NCBI GenBank assembly: GCA_021234155.1
Contig: JAJEKV010000073.1
Coordinates: forward strand, 372,213 to 436,212
Direction of reading: 5' to 3'
DNA from: Isoetes taiwanensis
Taxonomy: Eukaryota; Streptophyta; Lycopodiopsida; Isoetales; Isoetaceae
Length of the DNA stretch: 64,000 bases
How positions within the stretch are numbered: the stretch's first letter is position 1; the number at the start of each line of letters is the position of its first letter. This document shows, in pieces, positions 1 through 10,200 of the stretch. The notes beneath the pieces are model-generated. The model saw only the letters and a program-made list of their open reading frames with translations. It was not told where the DNA came from and searched no databases. A program made the translations under genes and the position numbers.

Positions 1-2655
1 CATCAGTGCTTCGTTCCAGTTACGTATTGCTTTAAGGTAGTATGGCAGGTAAACAGGTGAATTTTGGGTGTGGCGTCCAAGTGGAATTTTAGGCTCAAAA
101 TTTGTGTAATTCTGGAACACAGACCCCAGTATATCGGTACTTCAAGGTAAGGAGGATTTTGGCAGTCTTTGTAAGTGAAGTTAGACATCGTTAGTAGGGA
201 AAAAGAAAATTTCGGTGCCTTAGTGGAGAATGCTCAAAGGCGTGGGACAGAACGCAATGAGAGCAGTTAAGTTATTGGGAAATTCTGCCACTGATCTTTT
301 TGAGGGGATTATGGAATAGAGCTAGCATCTTGCTTTAGGTTGCGGTCGGATGGTGGTGATCTGAGGCTGGGTGGTATAAATATTTCCGGCTTTGGGTGTC
401 ATACTAACACATGACCTTAATTGAGTTGCTTAGTGATAGCGGGCGGGAAGGAACACAGACAAGGCATCAAGGATATGGATGCAAAAATTTGGATCACGGA
501 ATCTCAAATTATTTTCCCATGGGACCGAGACTTTATAGGTAAGTTAAATGAGATTAATTTTCTTTATGCGGAATAGAGAAATAAGAATTTATTTCTTGTG
601 TGTACCCATGGTGGATTGGTATCATGGAATCACTGTATCATTGGAGATACAATCCAAAATGTCTGTGAATTACGAGAAGATATTAAAGCACGTGAGGTAC
701 AAGGGTATATCGTCTCTTAACGATACGGATATCCATAACTGCTTTAGAGTTTTGCGGGGATCTAAAATAATGGAAACAAAAAGGAGGGTTCAATGGATCC
801 TAAGAGCAAGCTGGAAGCAGCGGAGGTTCCAATGGGTATAGATCTTTAATGGAAGTACAATAACTTATATAAATATTCTTAGTCGCGGTCTAAGAACTCC
901 CGGTGTCTACGTTGAACATGGGACAACCGCCTTGAGAAGGATGGACCCATGGAGCGTACTCGAGACGATCGCCGGATATAGTCTTCTTTTGAGAAGAAAT
1001 GGACTGATACGGAGTTATGTACGGGGGTAGTCCGCGGCGGTTATGGGGCGTGGCAAAAATATGCTTCTTCAAACGTTTGCTTGAGGGATAACCCACTGGA
1101 AATTGGTTGGAGAGATATCAAGGGAATCAATGATCCCAAACAAAGTGGACTATTTACTTCAAAGGCCATAAAGATAATATATATATGATAAGTCCTACCA
1201 ATCTAATTAAAAGGCAAGGAGATATTTTGAAAGGAAACTGTTGCATGCTAAAAAGGCCTAAAAATCGCGAGAGAGGAGGTCTATAAATGAAGGCCAGGCT
1301 TCCACAGTTGGACATGTCTCACAGCAGATACTCCACGTTGTGACAGCCTTCCACCTCAGGAGTGGGTGGCTTAGGAGTCTAGTTTTCAGGAATTGGGTGG
1401 CACATATTCTAGTTCATCATTGTGAGGGAGTAGCCAAAGGTCACAGGTATTGCTACTGGCGACTCTCTTGCAGATTTGCAATTATTTTCTGATCTATGGT
1501 CTATGTGGGTAGCTATGGATTGAATGTTTGCTTTCCAGGGGCTCGGTAGATACTTCAGGATATTGTTTACTCTACATGGTCATTAGAGTAACCCGGATAT
1601 TGTCTGTAAACCCGTTTTGCCCATTTGTACTATAACCCCTTGTGGACCGGTTGGGTGGTTAAGCGTGCTCTTCAATGTATTTGTATGTAATACTTATGAT
1701 AATTGGATCATGTTCTACAATTAAAATTTGTTGATCGGTTGAATAGTTCCTCTATAAACAATGAATCGTATCATATGTAGCAAAAGTAGTATGGGCGTAT
1801 TGAGGAAATGATTGCATACATTTGATAGAATGGATGCAAGGAATGCCATTTAAGTGAGTGCAATGTACGGGGAAATTTTCTAGGAGGAAATATTAAAGGT
1901 GTTCTGGCCTTTGAGCACAGCCAATAGGATCTTGAAACCAGACACTGTTGCTTATATTTTCGATGCTCTTGTTTGCCATATCAAACTAGGAGGAGGAAAG
2001 TTCCATCCATGTTTTAAATTTGAAATTGTTAATTAATTATAGCAGTTTAACATGGCTACTTGTTCACGGTATCAGAGTGCTGGATGCTTAGATGATAACT
2101 CATCCATGTTTTATGGGTTTTCCTGCCAATGATGTGGTATCAAAAGCTGGAATACTGTGCTTGGAGGGATATGCACAGCACTAGCAAAGGCATGGGCTTA
2201 TCACTTTTGCGTGGTATGCAATCTCCAGTACCATAAATGAAGTAAAGTAGCAGATTTTGAGCCTTCTCATTGGATGCATTAACTCCTTTGGGCCTAGAAG
2301 AAGATAAATGGATCCATTGCAGGGGACTCATTAACCGGCTCAAATGTTAATTCTTGCTTTCGAATGACATTCCCATACGATTACATTATTAGGCGAGAGC
2401 GCCATGACCCGCGCCCGAACCGCTGGTGGTCCGCGTTCACGATCACGAGATGCGCCGGTAAGCAGCCATCTGCGCCAGGGCAAGCAGCTGAAGAACTGCC
2501 TTATATGTTGACGAGACTGGCCAGCCCAACAGAAGACCCGTGAAGAGCCTGAGTTGACCAAAGTTAAAACATTATGGGAGCGAGGAGGAGGCTGCGGGGA
2601 CTAGTCAGCGGTAAGATGCAAATTTTTGAGGCCGCAAATGCTGCTACTTGAAGAT
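1..2655. other. Unassigned stretch, no recognisable gene
   Basis: I see only short ORFs (under 100 codons) with no recognisable domain, no tRNA-like A/B boxes and no obvious tandem structure. The base composition becomes GC-richer from about 2,390 to 2,520. It may be decayed transposon sequence belonging to the 5' part of LINE A, but nothing visible proves this. Confidence 0.5.
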
Positions 2656-2656
2656 C

Positions 2657-3705
2657 CACTAACTCCCTCCAGCAGCCCCTGACCATGCTCGCACTTCACC
2701 TGCTACAGCCCCTTGCGCCCACCTGCTCAAGTTGCTTCCATCTTATGTTGCTCGCACATCTCATTTTGTGCTTCTACCATCCCCTGCATCTTTGAATCTA
2801 GCTGCCCTGCCAACAAATGAGGTGTGCCTCCGCATGGTGTCCTGGAATTATGCGGGGCTTCCATAACAGAAGGGAGGCCGTCTCAACTACATTGCCACAG
2901 ATATGGATCTCATCTTCATACTTGGAAACATGGGACCATGCAGGACCTGAGATACCTGCAGGGATACAGTACTCAATCTTCAATGATTGCTATGATGATG
3001 ACCTTAAACAAAAATACGGCAATGATTAAACGCGCTACTATCGAACAGCCTTGGCACAATCAATCTTCTTATTCAAGGCAGAACTAAAACTGGCCGGTGA
3101 CAGCAGAGTGCGTGTGCAGCTACGATGCTTGAGACCCTCTTTTGTGGCAGCACACTACTTTCCACGCGAGAAGCAACTATCACACCCCTCCAGTTGGATA
3201 GGAACTTTGGACCCCTATGTCGATCTATATGATGAAGTGTCATACTCCTTGGAGACTTCAGTAATGCACGGGCGGAACAAACCATGAGATTTGATCCCAT
3301 GGTGATGATATATTAATTGCGTCTGCGGAAGGGCTTGGCACGGACATCAGATTGACAATTTCAGTCACAGCTATGGTAGACAATTGCTTTCTTTGTGTGA
3401 AAAGTATCTTTGACATGGTAATCTGCAATGGGTAGCACGATGGCCGTCCGCCCTTAAAACCTTGTGTAATAGCGGGAAAACCGGGGGAGGGATCTAGTGT
3501 GATGGACTATGTCTTTGGTGCTGACGGAGGATATACGTAATAGAGTAAAGCACTTCGGTGGGAACAATAACTAATGGGAGGATCTGGTGTGATGGACTAT
3601 GTCTTTGAATTGCACAGCGGGGATATACATGTCGTCAAGCAGTGGGAACAACTAATGAGAGATGAAGATGGGCTCGGACCACTTACCACTTTGCTTGAAG
3701 TTGGC
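2657..3705 (+). pseudogene. LINE A, N-terminal part: apurinic-type endonuclease domain, frameshifted
   Basis: This is the 5' half of a non-LTR retrotransposon ORF2-like polyprotein. After a stop near 2,656 an open frame gives a Pro/Ala-rich stretch leading into MVSWNYAGL at about 2,836-2,862, the typical start of LINE endonuclease/exonuclease/phosphatase domains (SWN.RGL). After a frame change come LETWDH (equivalent to the catalytic QETW), DPYVDLYDEV at about 3,211-3,240 and LLGDFSNAR at 3,245-3,271, matching the family motif LGDFNAR. Further on, in broken frames, are GRQLLSLCEKY (about 3,380-3,412) and SSVMDYVFGAD (about 3,490-3,522), equivalent to S.IDY near the end of the domain. At least three frameshifts or stops make it non-functional as read. 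The reverse transcriptase follows at 4,459 after a SINE array. The family assignment is firm; the exact clade is not. Confidence 0.82.
3484..3645 (+). repeat. ~93-bp tandem duplication inside the LINE A endonuclease
   Basis: The segment starting GGATCTAGTGTGATGGACTA near 3,485 recurs as GGATCTGGTGTGATGGACTA near 3,577. In both cases it is followed by a GGATATAC block and a GTGGGAACAA block. The duplicated piece encodes the SSVMDYVF motif of the endonuclease, so the domain end is present twice. Confidence 0.7.
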
Positions 3706-3725
3706 TTGTGATTTGCTCCCTCCCA

Positions 3726-4458
3726 CTTATTTTTTATTTTTTGTTTAGGTCCATACTGAGAACTAATCTTGTACAGATTAGCTAGCTATATCCTTGCCTT
3801 GCGGCAGCAAAGTGGAAGTCGCATTATGGCTTTTAAGTTCTACCCGCGTCGGGGATCATCATCATATAACCCGACCAACTCCAAAGATAAACATACATTG
3901 GCAAGGTTTGAACCCGACCAAATGCACATTATTTTGGCATTACTAGGCCTATACAACTCACCACACATCACGTTAGGAAAACTTTTACGTACATGCCGGG
4001 GATATCTCCTTGATCACAGTATTTTTTATTTTTGTTTAAGGTCCATACTAGACTAATGCCATGCAGTTAGCTAGCTATCCACTGCCTTGCGGCAGCCAGG
4101 TGGAGGATAAGTATAGGCTTTTAAGTTCTATCACGTCGGGTCATCATCATATAACCCCAAGTAACCAACTCCCAAGATAATATACATTGGCAAGGTTTGA
4201 ACCCATGACCAAGTACACATTGTTTGGCATTGAGCTATACCAACTCACCACACATCAAATTTAAGGCAAAATTTTTGCCCATGCCTTGTGGCGGGGATAT
4301 CTCCCTTAGGAAGTCACTGGTATTTTATTTTTGTTTAAGGTCCATACTAGACTAATCTTATACATATTAGCTAGCTATATCCCACTGCCTTGCGGCATGC
4401 AAAGTGGAGGACACGTATAGGCTTTTAAGTTCTACCACATCGGGGATCATCATCATTA
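3726..4458 (-). mobile_element. tRNA-derived SINE, 2.4 copies in tandem, minus strand
   Basis: Three successive copies start on the + strand at about 3,726, 4,021 and 4,322, each opening with a T-rich block followed by GTCCATACT and later TGCCTTGCGGCA. The reverse complement of the complete second copy shows a tRNA-like pol III promoter: A-box-like GGTATAGCTCAATGCC and, about 35 bases on, B-box-like GGGTTCAAACC. The body then runs to an A-rich tail (ACCTTAAACAAAAATAAAAA). Copies 1 and 2 contain the B box; the A box is clear only in copy 2 and degraded in copy 1. Copy 3 has only the tail half and stops at about 4,458, where LINE A resumes. The arrangement is a SINE inserted in minus orientation into LINE A and then tandemly amplified, or successive insertions at one site. 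Confidence 0.7.
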
Positions 4459-5640
4459 GCGCTACTATCATGTTACTATCGAACGGCCTTGGCACAATCA
4501 ATCTCCTTGTTCAAGACAGAATGCAGTGTATAGGCTATATGAAAGATGCTCGGGTCGGTTGCAGCCGACAAGCCAACCATTTGATAGTAGTATCGGGGTT
4601 TGTCAGGGATGCCCTCTCTCCCCAACATTGTTTGGGCTTTACATTGATCAATTGGAGAGCTGGCTTGTTGATAATGGGGGTGAGGGGCTCACCTTCTCTA
4701 CCAAATCATTAAGCTGTTAATATATGCTAATGATGTGGACCTCCTAGCTTACACACCAGTAGATATGCAACGACATATCGATGCCTGAACACATTTGTAA
4801 GCGGTGATATCTTGGCGTCAGCTTAGCCAAGACTAAGGTGGTTTTCATATCATCTTCCGTCAGCCGGATCCCCTCCTTCAGTTACCGAGGCAGAATGTGG
4901 AAGTAGCATCCACATACAAATATTTGGGAGTGGAGTTTCCTTCTACTATGCATTTGGGACACATCCATACGGCCTCCCCGAGGTTACGCGGGCTGGAAGA
5001 CACTATGCAATGCAAAATAATAGTCATAGGCGGAGTTGTATGAAGTTGGACCCATCGGTCACACCCTGTTCAAGGTCTTAGTGGAGTATGTCTCCTTCTA
5101 TCACGGGGTTGAAGTATGGGGCCCAATGGTATCCCTCGCTGCTTGGAATGACTTGGAGCAGACGGGTCACGAGAAGCCCAGCTAGCAGTGCAGAGCACTA
5201 GGGGTGGTCCACAGTCCCATATCAAATTCTCTTGCAGGAGACAGGATTCTTGCCTCTTCAGAGGCGGCCCTTGTTGTCTATTTTCGGAAGGTGAGTCAGC
5301 CTTGGGCAGCTCGTCTCCCCTAAACTAGCTTATATCATGGCAATGGGGCCACAGCGCCTCAAGGCCTGCTGGAGGAAAAGAGAGCTCAATGGATGGCTAG
5401 ATGTGTGCAGGAGCACAGGTGCATGCATGTGCAAGCAGAGGAAGATCGCCATAGCTTGGGGTAATATCTTGATGCTTGCTGTCATCAAGTTTTTGGGATG
5501 CCGAGCGCCCTTGAATAGGTCAAGACAGCACACTACTGGCATACATAAATCCCACATTGGAACAAGGCCGCAGTACTACCTGCACACCTTGCCCATGAAA
5601 AGGCGCAGACTCATTGCCTCCATTCATAGGGCATCATCTT
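4459..5640 (+). pseudogene. LINE A, reverse transcriptase part, frameshifted
   Basis: Conserved non-LTR RT motifs occur in the right order across several frames. They are RLYERCSGRLQ then SIGVCQGCPLSPTLFGLYID (about 4,528-4,650), the active-site box as YANDVD at 4,723-4,740, LAKTKVV (about 4,826-4,846), TYKYLGVEF (about 4,912-4,940), and VEYVSFYHGVEVWGP (about 5,082-5,127), the family's VLLYG.EVWG motif. The usual YADD is YAND here, which removes one metal-binding aspartate, so the copy would be catalytically dead even if frameshifts were sequencing errors. The domain is cut from its endonuclease half by the SINE array. Sequence up to about 5,640 still reads like the C-terminal region; the end is not sharp. 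Confidence 0.85.
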
Positions 5641-6067
5641 GAATTAGGGCGAGGCGGATGGATTGGTGAGCCACGTGGAGCCATTTCCGTCAATCTTGCC
5701 GATAAGTCATTGAGGATGAATCTCTTTACCCTTCAAAGTTGCCCAACAGCAATTAAAATCGATAGCGCTATGCTGAGTTAGTCGGGCTGGCCATTTACTA
5801 CATGTGACATTGAGCACGGCATCCGTGCGATTACTAGGATCATATACCTTGATCATGGATATGCGAGATCGTATAACTCCTCGGGCCGCAGCGTTTGACA
5901 TGTACATACGATTATTTCATGATGATGTATACTTATACGGTTGACAACATTCTTATTACCACGGTCTTTTCCCTCGAAACCCTTAGGAGTGAGGGTTTTA
6001 TTCCACGGTAATAAGTTGCTCGCTCATACAGGTCCTATGGGCCAGTTGGTCTCGGGTGGGCGTGAAA
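5641..6067. other. Unassigned spacer after LINE A
   Basis: No motif I recognise. It may contain the LINE A 3' end, but no poly(A) or simple-repeat tail is visible before the microsatellite at 6,068. Confidence 0.4.
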
Positions 6068-6335
6068 CCATTCTTATTCTTATTCAGCATTTGTATTCAA
6101 GCATTCTTGTTCTTATTCTTATTCTTATTCTTGTTCACTTGTTCTTGATAGTATTTCTTGTTCTTATTCTTGTTCTTGTTCTTTGTTTCTTGTTCCACAT
6201 TCTTAATTTCTTGTTACCTTTATTCTTATTCTTGTTCTTGTTACCTTTATTCTTATTCTTATTCTTATTCTTATTCTTATTCTTTATTCTTATTCCTTAT
6301 TCTCTTGATACACTCTTATTCTTATTCTCAAATAC
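6068..6335 (+). repeat. Degenerate hexanucleotide microsatellite (TTATTC/TTGTTC)n
   Basis: About 270 bases are almost entirely pyrimidine-rich hexamers, ATTCTT and GTTCTT alternating, interrupted by a few GTTACCTTT blocks. The long ORF spanning 5,941-6,402 (Leu/Phe/Ile-rich) is simply a translation of this repeat and is not treated as a gene. Confidence 0.9.
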
Positions 6336-7334
6336 TGAATGCCAATTTATGAGAATTTTGGATGTCTTTTTATTGGTAGATCATTCCCCGAAGTTGTCTT
6401 AGGAAACACAAATAGTCTCCATGGCTGAATTGCTACTGAGCGTTGTTTCATGGAATGCAATACTGAGATATTCTAACACACAAGAAAGTAAAAAAACGTT
6501 TTTGCTCCTTGAAGAGATGAGGTGGAGCGTATAGAGACAAATAATATACAGATTTTACGTAAAGCTATCTGCTTGTAGTGATATATCACAAGGGGTAGGT
6601 CCATGCTGGAATTCTAAAGAATGATGTAAGGACAGTTTGGTGCAAGCAGTCAAGTCGCATTGACATACACAAGATGTGCCAGCATTAAAGATGCCGAAGT
6701 ATTTTCGGTGTTTTACCGCAGGATATTGTTCCATGGGGATGCAAATAGCGTTTTAAGATGTTAGGCGATATGATGATGGTGTAATACCCAATCAAGTTAG
6801 TTTTTGCTTTCTTTCTTGGGTGCATATTTAAGATGGCTTCATTTGGACAAGGGAAAACACTTTCACACATGCATCTAGAGCATCTCGTTTTATATTTGAC
6901 TTTTCAGTTGGCAATGATCTTGTGGCATGTGTATGCTAGCTGCAGCAGAATTAACAAGCAGTTTTGATGGCTACATTCCACGAATCTGCATGTTTGAAGG
7001 GTGTAAGTAAATGCAAGGGATCTAGTACATGGTGGGGACTCTGCTCGGGCCCTAACTTATCTTTTATCGCTCTGCATTTCGCGCATTGATGAAGGTTGTT
7101 TTGTTTTAACATGATGGGTCAAATTTGCAATCTTATAGTGCAGCATTACTGGTTGACCTTTTTGGCCATGCATTGCCAACCTTGCCATATCAGCAAGTTT
7201 AGAAGTCATTGTTGCATGTGGAATACATTATGATATGGAACTGGCTGAGCAGGCCATACAACAAGTCCTTCAGGCATTTTCTATGAGAACAGCCAATGTT
7301 TAATGCTCCTCCTAAGACCCAACATGTAGCTTTA
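6336..7334. other. Unassigned stretch
   Basis: No gene, tRNA-like element or repeat stands out. ORFs are short and unrecognised. Confidence 0.4.
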
Positions 7335-7410
7335 GTCCTCAGGACATCTGAAAAAATTGGAACGATACATCAAAGATTAACATGGCCCCTGCCCAAGGAT
7401 AGTCCAATAT
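7335..7410 (+). pseudogene. U6 spliceosomal snRNA pseudogene
   Basis: The sequence follows plant U6 snRNA from its 5' stem-loop (GTCCTCAGGACATCTG, against the usual GTCCCTTCGGGGACATCC) through AAATTGGAACGATACA and AACATGGCCCCTGC.CAAGGAT, almost base for base. Two functional elements are damaged. The ACAGAGA box, which pairs with the 5' splice site, reads ACATCAA, and the AGC catalytic triad reads AAC. After AAGGATAG the 3' region is missing about 20 bases, resuming with a TCCAATAT that resembles the U6 3' end. Upstream there is no TATA box or plant USE (TCCCACATCG) at the expected distances. It is therefore a retropseudogene or U6-primed chimera, not a transcribed snRNA gene. Confidence 0.88.
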
Positions 7411-7426
7411 AATTCCACACTCCAAA

Positions 7427-7535
7427 GGCAGATTATTTGTTCCTATGTCTTCAAGACCATCAAGCACAACATTGATCAATGGCAAATTATCTGTTCCTCT
7501 ATCTTGAAAACTACCAAGAACAACATTGACTGCCT
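7427..7535. repeat. Two copies of a 54-bp tandem repeat
   Basis: GGCAGATTATTTGTTCCT at 7,427 recurs as GGCAAATTATCTGTTCCT at 7,481, followed in both by similar CAAGA..ACAACATTGA blocks. The period is 54 bases, a multiple of three, and the repeats lie in an open minus-strand frame (7,339-7,557), but the predicted peptide is not recognisable. Confidence 0.75.
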
Positions 7536-7559
7536 CTTTAAAGTAAAATTTCATCAAAC

Positions 7560-8179
7560 TGGAAGTAAATTAGATTTTTTGGGCTGCCTCTCGAAGGCAA
7601 ACCCTCACTTATATGGGTTTTTGAAATATTCTAGTTATATGCTAGCATATATCTAGAATAATCTAAAACTAGCCTAAACTTGGCACGACCTGTAATTTTT
7701 TGGGCGCTCCTGTTGCTGGGCAAGCCTGTTGCCGCTGTTAAAACCGTCTTCCAAAATGCCATATAATAAATTATGTAAAAAGGTATCTTCTTAAATGCAC
7801 CATCATACTTGTTGTTTAACAATGTTCAGATGTGTCACAGATCCATGACTCAAGTGGATGTGTTTCCTTTTTTTTCTATATATACTCACTATTTTGAGGA
7901 TTGGATTATCCAATATAGAATCTTGAGGGATATACCACATATCAGTATTTAATTAGCATATCTAAAAGACAATGTAGTTCTCTTAGCTCGCAATTCAATG
8001 CAAAATAATATCTATATATATGTCAATGCGACCAAGACTAATTTTTGTTATTTCATGGTTAACGTAAAATATATTTTCTCTGCATCTAAAATTGGGAGCT
8101 GCAGAATGAAAGACCTCATATACTTCGCAAAACATTGCCTTAAGATAAAGCTTTATGATTGGTCCCATCAACGACAAGT
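7560..8179. other. Unassigned AT-rich stretch
   Basis: No supported gene. There is a T-rich run followed by TATATATACTC near 7,866-7,887, which looks TATA-like but has no downstream gene. Confidence 0.4.
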
Positions 8180-8313
8180 TTCCCATATGTTAGTTGAGTT
8201 AGTGCAAGGTCTAGTGTAAATATTGCTTTCTATATGTTGGTTGAGGTGTAGGGTCTAGTGTTAATATTGCTTTTCATATGCTAGTTGTGGTGTAGGTTTT
8301 AGTGCTAATATTG
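8180..8313 (+). repeat. Three copies of a ~45-bp tandem repeat
   Basis: Units begin near 8,184, 8,230 and 8,275 with CATATG/TATATG TTAGTTGAG-like sequence. Each continues as GGTCTAGTGTTAATATTGCTTT or a close variant. Copies differ by substitutions and small indels. Confidence 0.8.
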
Positions 8314-8318
8314 AAAAT

Positions 8319-8945
8319 CTAAAATAGCCTAACACATGTCCACAGTTCCATATGCAGCTTTTCATTCTCTAATGGGTAGACATAGAATGCCACCTCTTTA
8401 CCGCCACAAAACCTTGCATTCATACCTGTCGAGCCGTCAACAGCTTGAAGCTTGGCAATGTGCCCGATGCATATGGTTGACCACAACACTTTCAGGTGAC
8501 CTGCTTGAGCAAGTCTTCTCCATGGAGTTCCACCTCTCTTAAAAATACCTTCATGTCGAGGCATGCCTCGGGAGCTCTGCATCATTGTCTTCAATGCACA
8601 GCAATTTATGTGTTTAACATGCGGTGGTGTGGCGGCATTATCTTCTAGGTTGGAGTGCGAGATGTCATTCTTTGAGCCAAAGAATAAATGACCCCTTTGA
8701 CTCTTCAAAAAATTGTCAATCTCGGGGTTCAGGATAGGAACAGCGAAGCGGATCTCCATTGAAATGCTTTCTAGCGACACGACCTTGAATCCTCGGTAGG
8801 GGCAAATTATGATGAGTATTAAAATTGTGCACTTTGCCCTCGACGCTTTAATGCCATTGTATGACATGCACTTTAGCTCCATCCACGGAACTATAACATG
8901 AAAGGAAAGTAGTGTTATAAATCGCGGCCGCGATCCGGTGGACAA
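8319..8945 (-). CDS. Uncharacterised ORF, 208 codons
   Basis: This is the longest open frame between 6.4 and 50 kb and reads on the minus strand. I recognise no domain. The N-terminal 60 residues are hydrophobic and Cys/Ile-rich; the middle has a short charged stretch (NPEIDNFLKSQRG) and scattered Cys and His residues (HVKHINCCALK) that do not form a clear zinc-binding motif. The start codon lies just next to a 14-base GC palindrome at 8,921-8,934. There is no homologue I can name, no visible splice sites tied to it, and no codon bias clearly unlike the flanks. It could be a chance ORF or part of a decayed transposon gene. Confidence that it is a real coding sequence is low. Confidence 0.25.
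   Translation of the reverse strand: MSTGSRPRFITLLSFHVIVPWMELKCMSYNGIKASRAKCTILILIIICPYRGFKVVSLESISMEIRFAVPILNPEIDNFLKSQRGHLFFGSKNDISHSNLEDNAATPPHVKHINCCALKTMMQSSRGMPRHEGIFKRGGTPWRRLAQAGHLKVLWSTICIGHIAKLQAVDGSTGMNARFCGGKEVAFYVYPLENEKLHMELWTCVRLF
8921..8934. repeat. Perfect 14-bp palindrome ATCGCGGCCGCGAT
   Basis: The 14 bases are self-complementary and contain the 8-base GCGGCCGC. Closely related AATCGCGGC-type strings occur at 10,531, 13,509, 36,591 and 53,873. Confidence 0.9.
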
Positions 8946-9035
8946 ATCTTAAGTCTGGAACAACAGCGAGTTTCGACATGAGTACATATTACCCATAGAA
9001 TTTGCTCGAGGTCGCCCGGCAGCGATTTTGGTGAG

Positions 9036-9310
9036 AGTGAAATATTTTGACCCAATGGTGAGCCTTTGAATTCTTTATTTAGGATAAAACATCAATGAAT
9101 CATGATAATATTCACCCGTAAAAGAAACATGCATCTAAACATGTGCACCGTAACGAGGGGATCTAAACATGCATGCAGTGATTATGATCGGATAAGCTGG
9201 TTACGCCACCACGATCTTACTGAGATGAAATTATGTGACCAATGGCGAGCCTTTGAAGTATGCTGCTTGGGATAAAACATAAATGAATCTGTACTAATGT
9301 CCCCTTAAAT
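9036..9310 (+). repeat. Duplicated ~90-bp segment, ~190 bp apart
   Basis: The block around 9,050-9,125 (CCAATGGTGAGCCTTTGAA, then GGATAAAACATCAATGAATC) recurs at 9,238-9,310 (CCAATGGCGAGCCTTTGAAG, then GGATAAAACATAAATGAATC). The spacing is about 190 bp. Confidence 0.75.
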
Positions 9311-9321
9311 AAATAAATCAA

Positions 9322-9789
9322 ATGAATGCCCCGCCAACAAATGATGTAGCAATTGGAAGTGTATATGGGATTTTTACATCAGGTGGGCAAACTACTCAAT
9401 GTGTGCTTCAGATTCAATCGAGAACTCCAGGATTCAATAGAGAACTCCACAAGTATGCGCTTCAAATAGATCCAAACCAAGGGCATCTTAACATGCATCA
9501 CGGGCATGCATCTACATGCATCTTAGACAAAGCGAAATTGAATCGAGCGAAATGCAGCAGAGATGCCCAGGAAATTGAATCGGTTTCTTCAGATACGAGC
9601 AAAAACCCCTTAAATCTGGTCGCGCTTTGCTCCCACAGGCTTCGCGCCACAAGGCAACAAGCAGCGCCCACACAATCGGCAGGCGCCCACAAAATTGGAA
9701 TGAAGGCGCCTACGAATAAGTTTCTCCCACTTTGTGTTGTTAAGATACCGAATTTCAAAATGTATGAATTTGAATTCGAAAATGTTTAA
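9322..9789 (+). CDS. Uncharacterised ORF, 155 codons
   Basis: This open frame begins shortly after the duplicated segment at 9.24-9.31 kb and ends in AT-rich DNA. The predicted peptide is polar and Thr/Asn/His-rich with no signal peptide, membrane segment or motif I recognise. A short internal sequence repeat (TCGAGAACTCCAGGATTCAA near 9,418) is translated within it. It may be a chance frame. No splice context or promoter supports it. Confidence 0.2.
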   Translation: MNAPPTNDVAIGSVYGIFTSGGQTTQCVLQIQSRTPGFNRELHKYALQIDPNQGHLNMHHGHASTCILDKAKLNRAKCSRDAQEIESVSSDTSKNPLNLVALCSHRLRATRQQAAPTQSAGAHKIGMKAPTNKFLPLCVVKIPNFKMYEFEFENV

Positions 9790-9819
9790 TTTGAATTGAA
9801 TGCGATTTAAAGTCTACCC

Positions 9820-10200
9820 TGCATGAGTAATTATGGTTCACGACGGCATTATCTTGGCGTTGATGGCGGTCACGCGTCAATTTCATCGATCGCCATGCTT
9901 TGTGGCCGTCGGACATCATGCGTCGTCATTTTATGCGGGATCTGGGTCATTAATGCCGGAAATATTAACGCCCGTCGTTATCCAAGCCCATTCACTATTT
10001 CTAATGTTCGCGGCCATTCGGTCATTAATCGCCCATCGATCCCGGTAATACCCGTCGATCATAAATACCCGTCATTACAATGTCGCCCGTAATTAATACC
10101 AGCATTCGTGTCGCCCGTCATTAATACCGGCCCGTCATAAGTTCAATCCCTATATATAAACACTTTCCACAAATTTTCGCGATTATTTCGGTAGCCTCGC
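9820..10200 (+). promoter_or_regulatory. Promoter-like stretch: repeated CCCGTCATTAATACC motifs and a TATA box
   Basis: Between about 9,950 and 10,140 the sequence is built of degenerate short repeats of the type CCCGTCATTAATACC (for example GCCCGTCATTAATACCGGCC near 10,112). They end about 15 bases before a good TATA box, TATATATAAA at 10,151-10,160. Transcription would start near 10,185-10,195. CAGGTAATT near 10,261 and TTGGTGAGT near 10,427 look like splice donors downstream. No recognisable protein follows, so this could equally be an LTR or transposon promoter. Confidence 0.4.

Noticed and set aside
5941-6402. 153-codon ORF, Leu/Phe/Ile-rich, looks like a membrane protein
   Set aside because: It is a direct translation of the TTATTC/TTGTTC microsatellite.
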